Positions 23,493-38,292 of a stretch of 64,000 bases of DNA are shown here, in pieces. The notes below the pieces were generated by a model, which worked only from the letters and a program-made list of their open reading frames with translations, was not told the DNA's origin and ran no database searches. The stretch lies in the NCBI GenBank assembly GCA_002633025.1, contig NMRB01000076.1:260935-324934 (forward strand), in the 5' to 3' direction. Numbering within the stretch: position 1 is the stretch's first letter; the number at the start of each line of letters is the position of its first letter. The DNA is from Notospermus geniculatus (Eukaryota > Nemertea > Pilidiophora > Heteronemertea > Lineidae). Made by a program: the position numbers and the translations under genes.

Positions 23493-26400
23493 GATTGGAT
23501 GTTGAAGGCATGGCATATAACTAAGGCAAGTGGAAGGTTTCTGGCTGATCTCTTTTTAGGGTCTGCCAATAATATGATGTAGGCTTAGTTTTTGTCCACA
23601 TCAGCTGAGTGGAGATTGAGAGATATGAATCACCAACTGCTGGAAGTTGGGCAGCTCCCAAAGTCATCCAGACTCAGTGGTAACTGATTCAACATTGGCA
23701 TTTTGAGAGCCTGCCAATGATGTAATGTAGGCCTAGTTTTTGTTCACAAATGTCTGAGAGATATTCTTTTACAGTTTGAAGTCGCACAACTCATGTCATC
23801 AGAACTTCAGTTGCAGCTGATTGAACGTTGGCATTTACCCAATATAAAAGCTAAGTTAAAGTAAAAGAAACACACCTTTCTAGATACCTGTTATCATGTC
23901 TGCAGACAACTCAATCTCTTTCTAATCTGCGGGTTGAGGTATTTTTGCCTCCTTCACAGAAAACTTGAAGCTTAAGAAGCGATTTCCTGAGACATTCCAT
24001 AGAGAATGTGAGTTTTTTGTCTTTTCTCGAGGCTTCACTAGTATTTTTGTACAAACCAAAACCATAATTGGTGGAAAGCTTATCGTCAAATGATACAACG
24101 GTGAACAAGCTCTAAAACTGGTGATTTAGAATCAGAACCCCTTCTTCTTGCTCTCTAAATAAGCATCAAATGTTTGTAATTTTCTCATCAACATCAGATG
24201 AACATACCACATTTTGTAATTAGTGATCAGAGCATGGTTATTACCTGTTGATACCTTAGAAGTCTTTGTCTAGTTGTCTATCAAAGCTTCCGCTTCCATT
24301 GTTATTGTCATTGATATTCTCCAGACTTGAGATTTGCCACTCCCTCTGAAGAAGATTATACCCTTTCCTTTTATTGCTTCCATTTCAATGGAAGACATTC
24401 ATCAAAGGTTTTGATTTGTCGGTGTGCTGGTGTGCTTTTACTTCAATCGACTTTGAAGCTCTGAGCAGCCAACAGTGATGTAAGAAGTTGCTGCTTGATG
24501 TGAGAGTTTGTTGGGCAAGTTGGGTCTTAACCATAGAAATCTATGTGAAGTCATTTGTAAGGCGGTCCAGGAAACTCCTCGGAAGTCGCTGAATGATCAA
24601 CAATGGTTGTCAGATTGCCTGTGCATTGATCTGCTACTGTTTATCTGTTACGTAGTACATTTCAGCTATTGAAATGTTCGGGTTCACCAAGGCCATTAAC
24701 ACTTTCCTCAATGCGACATCTGATGGGTTTTCCAAGACCACCTCACATTTGTGCCATTGGTCTCATCTCCAGTCTAATGGAAACTGGTAACTTGAGAGCC
24801 AACTTGCATGAGAAAACTCCATGTGAAAACAGCCCATTGTATTTTAGTAGACTTCTAAAAAAATTGAATGTAGACTCCTTGCCAGTTGTAATTTACTTTT
24901 GAAATGTATAGGAGATTATTTCTCTTTCATTGTCTGGCAGGCACATGATAGACTTCCCATACCGTCTCGGAATTTTTCTAACCCGGTGTCAAAATTCAAC
25001 GAACATCATGAGCTAAATCTGTCTTACACCTGCCAATGATTGCTACATCATCCTAGTTGACTTGATCATCGATTTTGAATTAAGAAAATCCCAGGGCACG
25101 GTGCTATCTTTAGCAGGGAATACAAGAGAATGAATGAGATCAGATGATGGATTTGTCCAGAGGGAAGCAATCTGTCTCAAGGACATTGTTGTATACACTT
25201 TGATTCCGGCTTGTTCTGCTTTCTTTTGCCAGAATCATGATATCACGCATTAGGGAGTCTTGGATAACGCTTCTGGGAACAATTTAGGAAATTGATATAC
25301 TTAGGAACGTGGCTTATATCATTCTTGGCTTGGATTTTCTTCATGACTCGATCTCGTTGCTGCAAACATAGCATTGATACAGAACGCTGCATTCGTGTCA
25401 GAACGCATTTATGGAAATGGTTCTGTAGAAAAATCAATGTTGAATTCGATGTTTGATGGTTTTGAAAACATTCTGATTGTTAGAAGTTAAACTTTTTCTC
25501 TGTTCAATCAATACCATTAGGACTGAGTTGTTTAATGTTCATCACAGTTCTAAATGGAGTCATCATTTGTTGAAGCAACGCTAATGTAAATACTAATGGT
25601 TTTGTCACGTGGTTCCATCAGGCATGTCAGGCTAGGCGTCGGAGGGAAAATGGATTGAGCAGCCAAATTGTTTTCCCTGAGACAGCGCAGAAGCTAGACC
25701 TGACATTTGAGCAGTGATGTCAACAGTTTGGGTCAGTAGTCGCACCCTTCCAAAACAAGCAGTTGATCCAGTGCTATAATCTGGAATGACAAATGGTGCA
25801 GATGTGGCAAGATTCTTGTCAGCGGTTGTCTGGTGAAGGCTTAGAAGGCAAAAGATAGACCTGGACACAACAAGAAAGCCGACAAAGCTTTCATAAACGT
25901 TGCTTTGACTCCCATCAGAACTGTCATAAACTGAATATTCAGACCTTCAGTTCACACTTGTGACTTAAAATCTTGCATGTCATGCGTTGTTGCCAATAGT
26001 CACCTCCAAAGCCAATACCTCATATTGGGGAATGAGTGCACTCTGGCTATCTCATTGACCCCACACCTCAAATATCACCATTTCACATCCTGATATATTC
26101 CCCAAGTATGTTTGCATTGCCTATGATATGTGGTCCTATCTTGACCTTTTTGGAGACCATCAAACGACTCGTTGGCTTGTCAAATGTGTAACGAGTTGCT
26201 CTTATCGGCCATGTTATTAGTCTGTGTCGCCGGAGATTGCCACCAAGCCAGCTTCCAGTGAGGTTGATCCGTCCCATATGGCCTTATTATCAGGCTTTTG
26301 GCGTGTCCGCCGACAAATATCATTCCTGAGTTCATACAGTGTGGCAGTCACTTAGCTCTCTCCTTTCATAATTGGTCATATTGCCTGGTTTTATCAACTC

Positions 26401-28153
26401 TGCTTGGTGAATTTGTGGTACCTTTTCTCGAGATGAAAATGGGCTTGTTCAGGTGTACCTGCCTCATTATGAATTGTTTGCACAGTTATATGACTGTCTG
26501 CTTTGTGGGGCGGACACCTAACAGCCAAAATGCAGCTTGAGGTATACTTAGGTGACGGGGGTGTCTCCCTGATGGACATTCCTTGAAGTCATTGTTTAGG
26601 TCTCCCAATGGCCAAAAGTGCAACTGATGTCAACTCTATGATATTTGGGAAATTGGCTTGGTACAATATTGAACCAAATGGATCGCTTTGAACATTCTAC
26701 CTCATCAATCACCAAAAAATGAAATGATGTGAATTTCATTTACTTCGATCTGTTCTCCAAGTTTCATTTTAGTCCTGAGGTATAAATCATTCTTAATCAT
26801 AGCAATCTGGAAGAGGGATCTATAAAATTCCAAGTAAATGTGGGACTTGCACAGTGGTTATTGATGAAAATTGATGGCTGTGTGATTACCTTGTAAGCGA
26901 TGTGGTCAGACTTGACTGAAGAGGGAGCATTAATCTGAATAAGAATGTCATTTATCAGGTTGGTTATCCTACAAATGCCATGGTATGGAAACTTCTGTTT
27001 GAGGAGTTTGAGTTGTAAAACTCAGAGGCAGGTACTGATGATGTTATTACTGTGAGAAGGCTTCATCCATTCAGCTTTGATAGTTCAGAGTTCTGATTGA
27101 TGGCTTCTCAGATTCTTGAAGAAGTTCAGTACTTTTCCAAATCTGCAGTGATGGTTCAAGTTCTAAGTTCTTGGTTCTTGTAGAGATCAAAATCTATGAC
27201 CCGTCTGCAACAATGGTTTGAGTTGCTTGTCTTAGATTCTTAAATAATTCCAACAAATATGACCACAGTTGTAGCGATGGTCAGGCAGTACTGTATTGCT
27301 TCTCGGGTTCTTGAAGAGCTTCAACAAGCTTGTCCTTGTGCACACAAATGACGAACACAACTGATCTCAAATCTTTGTGTAGATTGGCCTTCCAGCATTC
27401 CGTTACAGCACTCTTGCATAAAATGGACAGATTGCATGTGACATCACATCTCTTGGGATGAATTTGCCTCATTACAATGCACAGCAATGGATTTGTGGTG
27501 AACTGTTTCAGACAGGAGGGTGCCAATTCTAATCAGATCTGGCGTCCACCAGGTTTCTATGGGGTGGGAACTTGTTGATGATGCAGTCATGTCACACCCT
27601 CAGTGACAGTTGGACCGTACTGTATGGATCTTTTTCCAAATGGTAATTGGCATGTCTGCGCTCTCCCATCTTTTACCCAGATATGAAAAATTGGAGGATG
27701 GTCAAGAAGCATTGGTCTGAATTCTGATCATAGCTTGCCTGAACTACCACGGCATGCCTTTCGGTGGAAACATGTTTTGAAAAACAAAATGTCCAATTTG
27801 GAAAGGGGAAAAGTCAGGTTGTGTCAAATATCAATCGCGTGATAACTTCGCAAAAGGCTCATGCAACAGTCTCACGAGGGAATACTCGGTGGCCTGAAGC
27901 AGGTGTTTTTAGCCATTCCCTGATTAAGTGTGGACCAAGTTGATTCAATTCTACGAGTAATTCATCATGGAAAGTGGTAGATGGTGTCCTGAGGGAGTGA
28001 CAAAGAGAATAGCTGACCGAGGTGGCGTATCTCATCAGATAAGTAACTTCCCTGGCGCTTGCCAATTGTATGGTATTGTCTTCCTTGGCCAAGCTTGGGA
28101 AACGGAGGCAGACGTTGCTTATGCAAGACAACCTGCATTTACAGTGATGGTTA

Positions 28154-28331
28154 AAGGCGTGGCTCCACGTGACAGTTTTCTGTCGAAAGTTTGCTGTCAG
28201 ATAGTAAGTGTCCAAAGACTATCCCGTGGAAGTTGTTTGGCTAGTGACTGTATGACAGCAATAATTGCTGTCCGACAGCAATAATTGACTATCTAACAGC
28301 AAACTTTCGACAGAAAACTGTCATGTGGAGC
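28154..28331. repeat. Foldback element (CCACGTGACAGTTTTCTGTC family)
   Basis: The left arm reads CTCCACGTGACAGTTTTCTG then TCGAAAGTTTGCTGTC. The right arm is its complement, ending CTGTCATGTGGAGC. Internal repeats of CAGCAATAATTG occur. It is preceded by TTAA. A second copy is at 52449-52612. Confidence 0.75.
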
Positions 28332-29542
28332 AGCAGAAAAATAGTTATTGTCAAGGCAAGGATGGTTGTTTTTCTTTGAGAGAGGAAAATAGTCCTGTTA
28401 TATCAACAGCTCTTAATCTCAATAAAATAATCCTTGGGCTGACATGGCTAGCAAGACATAGTCATTGATCATTTCACCAACGACCAGCAGTTTTTGCTCA
28501 GTATCTTGCAGGGACTCGACGTGAGACCAAAACTTCCGCGTGTTGAAATGTGATTTCCATGCTTCTTTGATCCAGCACTTCCTAATCCACCTTAGGTTAC
28601 ATAGACATCCCCAAGCAACAGCGCGGATAAAAAAGTACATCGCAATAAGCCTGACAGATGATGCGTGCAAAAAACTCGATTGGGTCAGGAGTCATTCAAT
28701 CAGTTGCTTAGATGAGAAAATTAGTTTGCATAAGGATGCTTGCTGTGGGAGTATGGCTTGTAGATTGGATTGATGACGGAGATCATGAAAGGTTTTCGTA
28801 TAGTGATTGCATACATTTATTGTTTTTCCACAAGATGCTCTGAGCATGACCTACCATTGGTGGACCACAACTGTAGTTGGTTGCCAGTGGTGAGCATTGT
28901 TCACTCAGTTAAGTAAACCGGAATTCGACTATTAAAGATATACATTATGTACGTGTACATTGACATTGCGTTCTTATCTTAAGGAGTTGATTATGAAATA
29001 ACCAAGTTTCTTTTGTTTATGATGTTACAATTGGAATCGTTTTTCTGATGTAGCCCATAAAAATACCATTCTAATTGCCAAGACAAGCACTCATCTTGAA
29101 AAAATTGAGCATGCCATAAAAATCCCTGATGTACCTACCTCTCTAATTAGGCCAGTTTTTGCACAAAATTGATACATGTTGTTTGTCTGATAATGTCTGT
29201 TATTATTACATTTGGTCTACTTCTTTTTGATGCTTAGAATTTTCCTCTCATATCTCCAGGCATATCATGACTGGTTTTGTATTTCGTTTTGGTCATAGGA
29301 GGCTTCCATTGATAGCCTGTGTTCATGTTACATTGGGTCTCTTACCTCCAAAAGGATATGATACGATAAACTGTTCAAACCATTATTCTATCATAAAAAT
29401 TCATTGTGTGTGTCATCTTCATACTCTATTCTCAGTGGCTGAGTTTGCAGAATTCTATGTAACCGTGACAACCATGTTTTCTCCTGAGTAAGCCATTGAA
29501 TCTGATCCGAAACATTGTCGTTTCATCTCAATGAATACTCAA

Positions 29543-29744
29543 TACTGTAAACCGTGATATTTTCGCGACGCTAAATGTTCGCGATTTTGGTGATCTACGA
29601 ATTCGCGAAGAATAAATATTCGCGATTGGAACCCTTCAGCTTCAAAAGAATAATAAGAAGAGTAATTTTCGCGCGATTTATGTTCGCGTTTTGACCCTTG
29701 AACGCGAAAATAAAACGCACGCGAAAATTTCACGGTTTACAGTA
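29543..29744. repeat. TACTGTAAACCGTG inverted-repeat element with TTCGCG interior
   Basis: Ends TACTGTAAACCGTG and CACGGTTTACAGTA are exact inverted repeats. The interior is dense in TTCGCGA and CGCGAA words on both strands. I recall similar TACTGTAAACCGTG elements in several marine invertebrate genomes (from memory). Confidence 0.8.
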
Positions 29745-30714
29745 CTCAATTGCGTCATGGCTTGCTTTGAGGACTGATGGCAACTCAGCCTTTCAACCTG
29801 GCCAGGGTTAGGCAATACAAGGGCCGTATTCTAGAACCTTCCTTAACTCGGAAGGTTTACCTTTAGCTATTGTTTGCAGGACAGAATACAAAAGCGTTTA
29901 AAGTGGAACGTAGAGTTGAGGAGGCTTCAAGAACAGAGGCTTTGCATATGACGTCAAAAGCCGCCATGCTGGAGTACACATCAGCGAAATGAGCCGTGCA
30001 TCCCCCAATGATGTTACGTCAAAAAATGGCGTGGTGCACTTCACGCAAGTCACATCACAGTCGGCTCACACCTCTGTGCCCTGTGTACTCCAGAATGGCT
30101 GCCAGGATGACGTCATTGCAGTAAGCCTCTATGCAGGCCAAAGTATACATCCAGAGTTAAGTGACAGAGAGATTAGAACCTATGGTCGCCAAACTGATAA
30201 GGTGAACTGCACTACAGTGGCTACCTTGCTGTGCTGTACAGACACAGAAGATCGGCAGGGGAGGGAACCCAGTCTAGCCTCCAAGACATTATGACTGCAC
30301 TTTAGAACATCTCTTGATAGTCATCATACTGTCTTCAGCGATAAACCAATGGCTCCCAGCATCCTTGAGTGGGCGGTGATATCCGGCCGTAGCACACTCT
30401 GAAGGAAATAACCTGGCGAAGATGATACCGGCTTGCAGATGATAAGTATTGTTCACATGTGTCATTTCTGGGATATCAAGAGGTCTTCAGAGGTTTGAAG
30501 ACCGTCATGGCAAGGTAAACCCATCTTGTTGCTCCTTCAATGGCTGAACAGAGAAAAGGAGCATCTCTTGGATATTATTGCAATAAGTCAAGGACATAAA
30601 CCTTGATAATCTCTGAATGGATGATCTTGAGAACTATCCATTAGACGTCATGCCAGTCCTTTCTCAAGGACATGTTCTCTTCCAATCTGAGGTCCAATGC
30701 GAGGTTGTCTGTTA

Positions 30715-31151
30715 AGCCTAGTGTACATCACACTTGCGACTACTGACTGAGACAACTCATCGCCACTGAGCTACCTGGCGACTGGGAGTATCTAGCTAGA
30801 ACTGGAGGCGCCTGATCAGTCGCCAGAAATGGTCGATGTATGCACACTTGCGACTCGCTGGAACTGAGATTTTGCCAGTCACCAACTTGTTGTACCCAGT
30901 TTCGTTCAGTTGCTGTGATGTAGACGCGGGCTTGCGACTGATCAGTGCCGATTTTCTGAACAAAACTGACCCAATGCCCCGGATGTTACTGAGTTGCTGC
31001 CAGTCGCAAGTGCGATGTACGCCATGGTCAGGACATGACGACTGATTGGATTATTCTCCTAGTTTTACTGAGTTGCTGAATTTGTGATGTGCGCACAGCG
31101 CATACACCACCGGCGACTGATCAGATAATTGGCTTCCAGTCGCAAGTGCGA
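30715..31151. repeat. Palindromic element with repeated CGCACTTGCGACTG words
   Basis: It begins AGCCTAGTGTACATCACACT after TTA. It contains many copies of CAGTCGCAAGTGCG and its complement, plus GACTGATCAGTCGCC. A related copy is present in the opposite orientation at 57498-58074. Short open frames here are repeat artefacts. Confidence 0.75.
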
Positions 31152-34100
31152 GAAGATGGAATTGTGGCAAAAGTAGCCAGACAGTCATCTGCACTGTTGC
31201 TTTGGATGAATTGACAGGATTACCATTTCTGTGCCAATATTTCCAATGCACCATTCTGACAACCCGTTGGCAACAAGGCTGTCATATCAGTGATAATATA
31301 TTCAAATCATGTATGGTATTTATCCAGGGTTTTACCTGTCAGTCCTGACTGACATTCACAATCATACCGTGGCGCTCAGTTCATGACATCTCATGCACAG
31401 AAGTCTCAGTCATGACGTCGCATGAGCCGAATCCATAATATCTTGTTGTTCCGGATCACACCTTAAGCTTTTGCAGTCTTGTATGATTTGCCCCATTGAC
31501 TGGAGATTGCGTGCTAAACTCAGAATTATTGCCGCTATTCAGTTTTATATTGATTCAGGATATGCAACACGGCACGTTTTCATATTAGCCCTGGGATCAG
31601 GCTCATAAATAGCAACACAACCTTCTGAGCTCTCTGTGTGATTTGACTTGATGCCTTGAAACTTTGTCCAGTATCCCACGTCACAGCTTGAACTATTTTC
31701 TTTAAATAACAGGATATTGATTATTGACATATTGCCCTTATCTGATATTGATAATGGATTTTTTCTCCCAATACAAAATGATCATCTGAAATTCAGTCAT
31801 ATTATGCAGTTTTTGCAGCAACTCGGTTCAATAACCGAAGACAACGTTTCACGAGGATTCCTTCCAATGTTAAAGCCTACTGGAAAAATAGTGACTGAAC
31901 ATGTCCTAGGCCTAACCATGCTGTTGCGAAGCACTCCTAGTTGACTACAAAGCTTACCAACTCCCCACCACATGCCAGTAAATTGCTTGCAAGTTGCCAT
32001 TTTGGACAACAGCCTCTATGTCAGGCTATTCTCACAACCCATTCTCAGACTCCACGCTGCAAGGAATGATGCCAACAGCTTCCTAGATGGTAATTGCGTG
32101 GTACTGATACTGGTCCATTTGATTATGGCTTCCGTTCAGTTTGTATTGATCAGAGAGACTCGAGTACGATATTGACAGACAGGCTCTCTCCTTGCCTTAA
32201 TCTCTTGGTTACTATGAGGTCAGATGTCATGCATTGCCATTTGGTCAGACTTGTAGTGATTTGGCACAGCCTGTCTTGACATGATGTTCTTGTGTTTAAA
32301 GAATGTCCACTGATCGATGATGGTGTGCTGCTGTTCGCCAATTGTATGAAACGATTTTCCTGAAACATTAGATGTTCCTGCTACTAACCAAACCACGTAA
32401 TTCCTGCTACAGAATGCAAAGAAGATTGGTTTGTGTTGATGTTGTCAACACTGAAGTTCCAAAACCTTTCAGGTTCATGCAATATAAGATTTCTGTGTTG
32501 ACAACATCAAACGCCAGCGACCGTGAACACCAAGTACCAAAGAATGACTTTCAGAGAAAGCAATTCTTTGTCATCAAGCAGTAGTGGTTCAGGCTAACCT
32601 CCTTTCTATCACTTTTCAAGACATCAAACAGAGAATCAGCCAGATCCTTTCACTAACCCTACGATTTCTGCTGTGTTGCCTATGATGCATTTGATGTTAT
32701 CCAACCCTTACATTACCATACGATCCATCGGTACCACTGTCACCAGCCTCCTTTGAAACCCTACTTTGACATACTGGAACTGAACAATTCTCATAACCTC
32801 ATCTTACTACACCGCCATTATCAAGTCAAAGCATCCCTCTGTGAGATTAACTTTGTTTTCTCCATCTTCTCAAGTGACTCATCTTGTCATTACAAACATT
32901 TGTTCCTTTAGCTGAAGAGCTTAAGGCCTGATGACAGGAGCATCAATATGATTGAGGGCAAGGCTGAACGGCTTCTGTACAGCCAATGGTTGATGGCAAG
33001 TTGAAGAAGTTGCTTATCAGAGCTGGAGCTTTGTCAGTGTTGCTCTTTTCTTCTGGCTGTCACCAGTGGAGATAGGTTTGATTTGTCGCTGTTGATTGCC
33101 AGATGTGGTGGAAATGAGAGAGCATTATAAGAATTTGGACTGAATTCAGAGGAGGATAGGTGGAGCAAGGATGCTGATGCATTGCCTGCTGCAGTTCTGC
33201 TTGTTGAGAATAAGGTGATGTCGGCTTGCTATTGACTTTGGAATATGCTTCGGTCCCGTTTGAACTTTCTGAGCATATTTATGGCACTGTTGTTGAAAAT
33301 GTGGGCATCTGAGTGCTATTTTGTTGCATTTCTGAAAACACGCTAGTTCTGTGCCAAGCTTTTGTCAACATGCAACTCATAAAAGTTTGAGGTATCATGT
33401 TGCCCTTTGGAGATTCAGGGTGCAATACGTAAATTAGATTCTGAATGATTAATATCGCTGTCAACTGAATATGAATATTTCATTGGATTCCTTGATGGAC
33501 CAGCTCGAGGTGTTCCTGGCCTTGTCTGTCGTTTAGTCTCCTTGTAGGCTTGTCATTTGTGGCATGGGCAGGTTAATTTCCTCTTGGTGCAACATCACTC
33601 AGTCGCAGCAAGCAACTCAAAGTGAGTTTATGGGTAGGGACTAGATCATTTCAGTCATTAGTGCTCTCTGGTTGTAGCCATTGGATGTTGGTGTGACTCA
33701 TCAGCAATCCAGCAGTGTCTCTTCAAAAGGTATCTGAAGCTAATAGCTAAACTACCTAGGACCGAAATCCAATTTTGAATTTTTCATCACACTTTCTGAG
33801 AAGAGGGGATATTTTTTGTATGACTGCCCTTTCAAGGAGAGAAGGACTGATTTCGTCATGAAGAGTGCTGAGATGCACAATTTGCACGGCTTGGAGGTCC
33901 TTCTCCACTTCTATGTTAAAAATACCTCACTCAGTACATGGCATTATGTCTGGTTCCTGACAATGGTTTATCTCTCAAACCTTAGCTTACTATAGCATAC
34001 CTCTTGATGTCAACTCAACATCAGCAACATGCTGCAGAGTTCACCACTTAACTCCGTTGGTTGCAAATACCAATAATGAGATCCATATACCCGAGAGGCC

Positions 34101-36197
34101 GGCTTCCTGTTTCCCTGTCAGAGGTTGCCGTACACTAAAGGCTCATCCGTAGATTAGATCAACAGTAACTATTGACTCAAGCATTTATCGGCTGACCATC
34201 GCTGATTGAATCGTTTTAGATAGTCAAACCAATGTTGATGTTGCCAGCAATCACTGTTAATTGTGGTGGACACTTGTGGGGTTCTGATGATCAGTTGAAT
34301 TCTCATCAGATTATCTATGAGTTATGTTCTCTCAGATGACCATGCGGCAGTTTGGAAGGCGTATCAGATGAACTTCAGACCTAAAGCAATCTGGATCTCT
34401 TCCCTTCTGAGCTTTACCATTGGTGCTTTAGCATAGATTCTCTCTGAGACCATGCAGAGGCTTGGAAGACCGTATCAAATGAACGTCAGGATCTGTTATT
34501 TTCTGAAGTTCACCCTTGATGCTCATGTCCTCCAGTTGGACTGAGAGTAATCTAAATATTCCTGTCTCTAGCTTGCTATAATACTTCCCAGCAATGATAT
34601 TTCCAGTGATTAGCTGGCAACAGCATATAGAACTTTCCGTGAAACACGAGTATTTGATTCAGCTTTATCAGTCTTTTCGTGTTTTATTGCCATTCCAGGA
34701 TTTGGCAGGAGGCGGTAATGCAAAGATTACGATTTACTGCTTTGCTTGATAAGGTTGTTTATAACTTTGCCCGCAATCATCCTGATATAAAAAGCCTTGT
34801 TGGTCAGTGTGGGCAGCCTGTACCGTTTACGCCTTCAAAGATTGGAAAGGATTATACCTTTCTGTAATATCAAAGGGAAAGCTATAGCTAAGTTATAGCT
34901 TAGTGAAGTTTTTCTTCTTGTCAACATGAACCACCCTGGCCAATGCGGCTGTAATCTGTTTTTCTTCCATATTCCATCTTTGAGATACCTGATCACAACC
35001 TGGGTTAGAGGCCACCAGAAAAACCTCCTGCCTGATTAATGCAATCTTTGATCCTGAAGTAGCTCTTTAGGTTGTAATTACAGTGTTGCCGTTTCTTTCA
35101 AAGGTTTGGCTGAAAGGGATGTGGTTGGAATCGTGCTTTTCTCTCATCTGGGGACATTTTGAAATGAGCCCCTTACAGTGTCAGAAAATACTTGCTTGAT
35201 AGCAGTTAAGGACTACATGTAGGAAAGGAGATGTGAAGGTGTCAAAATGCTAATCAGTTGAGAGAATGTTGAAAGTCGGGCCTATATAGTGTGGAGTACA
35301 ACAGTTGAAATTATGTATACCTTGTGGCATCATCAGATTCAGTAAATCTCAGAATATGTTGGGTTAAAGCATTCTATCTTGTCCCAGCAGTCTTGGTGCC
35401 CAGAGCGACCCAGACTGGCCATGAACAATATAAGGACCATAATATCGCTGGAAATTGACCATGTATTCCCAAAGGCCCTGCGGACGCTTTGATGGCCTGA
35501 ACACAACAGAGCTAATTTCCCCTTGGCGGTCATTTGTTTATACTTATCGAATAATGTCGATCCTGGAAGATTAAAATTGCCTTGTGACCAATTGTCTCCA
35601 ATTGCGCCATTGTTTGCTGATAATATATATTCCTGTGATATTGTCCTGGAATTGGTTTAACACCTTCCATGTCTGCCGGTCTCCATAAAGGACAAGAATA
35701 TGACTGTGAAAGGGTCTGTTACATTGGTTTAGAAGATCTCCTTGCTTCATTTTGTGAGACAGTTCCTAAGAAGATGCTTTTGACTGAGGCTGTGATGGCT
35801 ACTATGTATTCATTGCTTGAGTCGGAGTATCTGTTCATAATCGCCATACGATATTGGCAGACGCCTATTAGCTAATTGACAATACCTGCGTGTTTGCCGC
35901 TGGCATCGCTTGTGATCGCTAACCATGGATGTTTGTTCGTGATGTTCAGCTGAAGGCCAGCCTTTCTGTCTTGAAATAATGATTTCGTGCTTTATCTATT
36001 CAGTCGTTTGATTTGATTGAAGTATTGTTTTAATCCTTCTGGGCATGATGTTCTCCGATGGTAATTATGGCTGTGGTAACAATGACTGATTCACTTGGTA
36101 ATGGAATCAATGTCGCCAATTATATTTTTTGAGATTCTCGCACAAAAGGCTTGTTGTGGATATACCAGATTGGCTTAATCTATTTTCTACAAGCTTC

Positions 36198-36585
36198 AGA
36201 ATGCACTTCCATTGTCATTCCAGGGACATGGCTGAGTGCACTTCCATTGTCATTCCAGGGATATGGCTGAGTGCACTTCCATTGTCATTCCAGGGACATG
36301 GCTGAGTGCACTTCCATTGTCATTCCAGGGACTTGGCTGAGTGCACTTCCATTGTCATTCAGGGACATGGCTGAGTGCACTTCTATTGTCGTTCCAGGGA
36401 CATGGCTGAGTGCACTTCCATTGCCATTCCAGGGACATGGCTGAGTGCACTTCCATTGTCATTCCAGGGACATGGCTGAGTGCACTTCCATTGTCATTCC
36501 AGGGATATGGCTGAGTGCACTTCCATTGCCATTCCAGGAGGGACATTGCTGAATGCACTTCTATTGTCATTCCAGGGACTGGCTT
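36198..36585. repeat. 35-bp minisatellite with acceptor-like units
   Basis: About 11 units of GTGCACTTCCATTGTCATTC + CAGGGACATGGCTGA. Each unit contains a pyrimidine-rich stretch followed by CAG, so it resembles a 3' splice site. The array lies in the intron upstream of exon 3B, about 1.7 kb away. Confidence 0.9.
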
Positions 36586-38292
36586 TGCAAAGGTGTTGTA
36601 CCAAAAAACAACTTTACCCACTCTGCTCCTGAAACTTGGATCATTATGATATCTTCAAGACATCATGTGGTGCATTTGCGGTGCTAGTGTATTTAAGGAA
36701 GTGATGCCGTGATCCCCAATTGGTAGTTTGTTACCCATAAATAGGTGGCGTCATCAGTTCAGTCACTTTCTTAGTTCATCTCCAGTCCTTCCAGATTGAT
36801 ATGCCTGGCTCTGAGCAATTATCAAAATGTTGTTGGAATAAATGGTCATATCTCATATTCTGACATATCTCAGCGAGTTTCTTCGGGGATAGAAATGACA
36901 AAGCCATCTTCGCTACAGGATTATTTATCTTTCAACAATGATTCATACCAACCTGGGGAGTGTTACTTTTTGCAACTGAATCTCTAAACATACATCGTCG
37001 CTAAAATTGTAGCGCTGTATCCTTGCTGGAATCTAAAAACGGTGGATAGAAACATCAGTGATGAGTCATGTACCCACTGGGCCTGCTCATCCGTTTCACC
37101 TTTACCAGAGTCAATTTCTTGTAAAATACTCTGTGAAGTACCTGCTGATCAAGTGGTATTGTTAATGTTAGCGGTGTGTTTGATCTCACCTCACATTGCC
37201 CTCTGGTACAGAAACATTCAATTTACAATCTTTTCCCAACTATTTGGATTGGTTGTCCATACCTTCCTCCATTTCCGCCTGTAGGGCATGACAAACCGAC
37301 GAGACCGAGATGCTCAGGGCTGATGAAAGTTTTGAAAAGTTATCCCATTGTAGTTAATGCAAATCTTGGTATTAAAACAAGGAAGTTTGAAAACAAGCAC
37401 CGCCTACATGGCTGGTCTAGGGCTCTCTACAAATTAGCCTTGCTCGTAGAAAACATAGTCTTGGTGTCACGACAAATATCACACTGACGGAAGAGCCAAC
37501 AACTGCACTGTCAACCCCTGAGGTTCTAATCGGGTGGTTTTACCCGCCTCACTAATGCATCTCTTCTGATTTGCACCAATTTTGCGAATCCTCCAATCGA
37601 TCCTATCCTATTGACAGAGGCAATTTTATGGCTGTTAGCTCTTGGGACCATTCACACCAATTGCTGGATCTCAGTAATGAGCGAGTTGCTTCTCCATGTG
37701 TGAAAAACAACTGACAATAAGAAAGTTACCTGGGTGCAGACGTGACATACATGAAGAACCATTTCGAGAGACTTGGTGACCCTTGTGTTTAGAAAACATT
37801 GGGTAGTTGTTTGATTGATTTCTGCAGTTGTTATTGGCATCCACTGCGAAGTTTGTAAAGAAAACCAAGAATATCATCAAGTGCACATAGGTCAATACAA
37901 CTACTGAGCATATTCTGCAGTTCTGATGTGACAATTTCGAATGAGACATTTCAGTTCAAATCTGTATAAAAAACAACTTCATCGATCTTAGCTATCTATA
38001 GAATTCTACTTCAATGTACATTTTTGTATAACACCAATTTCATCAACCAGTGTGTATTTATAAATTCTGCACATCTGTCTATTAAAAACCTCCAAATCAT
38101 TGTATGCAATGTAATATTTTTGTATTCCTATGTAAATTTTGTAAACCTGATGCTATTCCCTTGTAAATCCTCCATGCAGCCACCTTACCTTTTATATTCC
38201 TTTGTCTCCCGCACTCTAACCAATTGGTTTTGTTCTTCAGCTTCTTGCCTCCCATCTAACTTTGCTCTGTTTGTTGTCCTTGTCTTCTATAG

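Larger units (their letters stand above)
22141..38292. other. 16-kb interval between the alternative exons 3A and 3B
   Basis: No gene is supported here. It holds a 382-bp-offset duplication (22516-23208), foldbacks (23380-23492, 28154-28331, 29543-29744, 30715-31151) and a 35-bp minisatellite (36198-36585). I searched by eye for a third FWWFGH-type exon and found none. The stretches 23.5-28.1 kb, 31.2-36.2 kb and 36.6-38.3 kb show nothing I can assign. Confidence 0.65.

Noticed and set aside
27859-28284. Frames of 105-118 codons on both strands
   Set aside because: They overlap the foldback element at 28154-28331 and show no family resemblance.
30836-31254. Short frames in the 30.7-31.2 kb region
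   Set aside because: They fall mainly in the palindromic repeat element.
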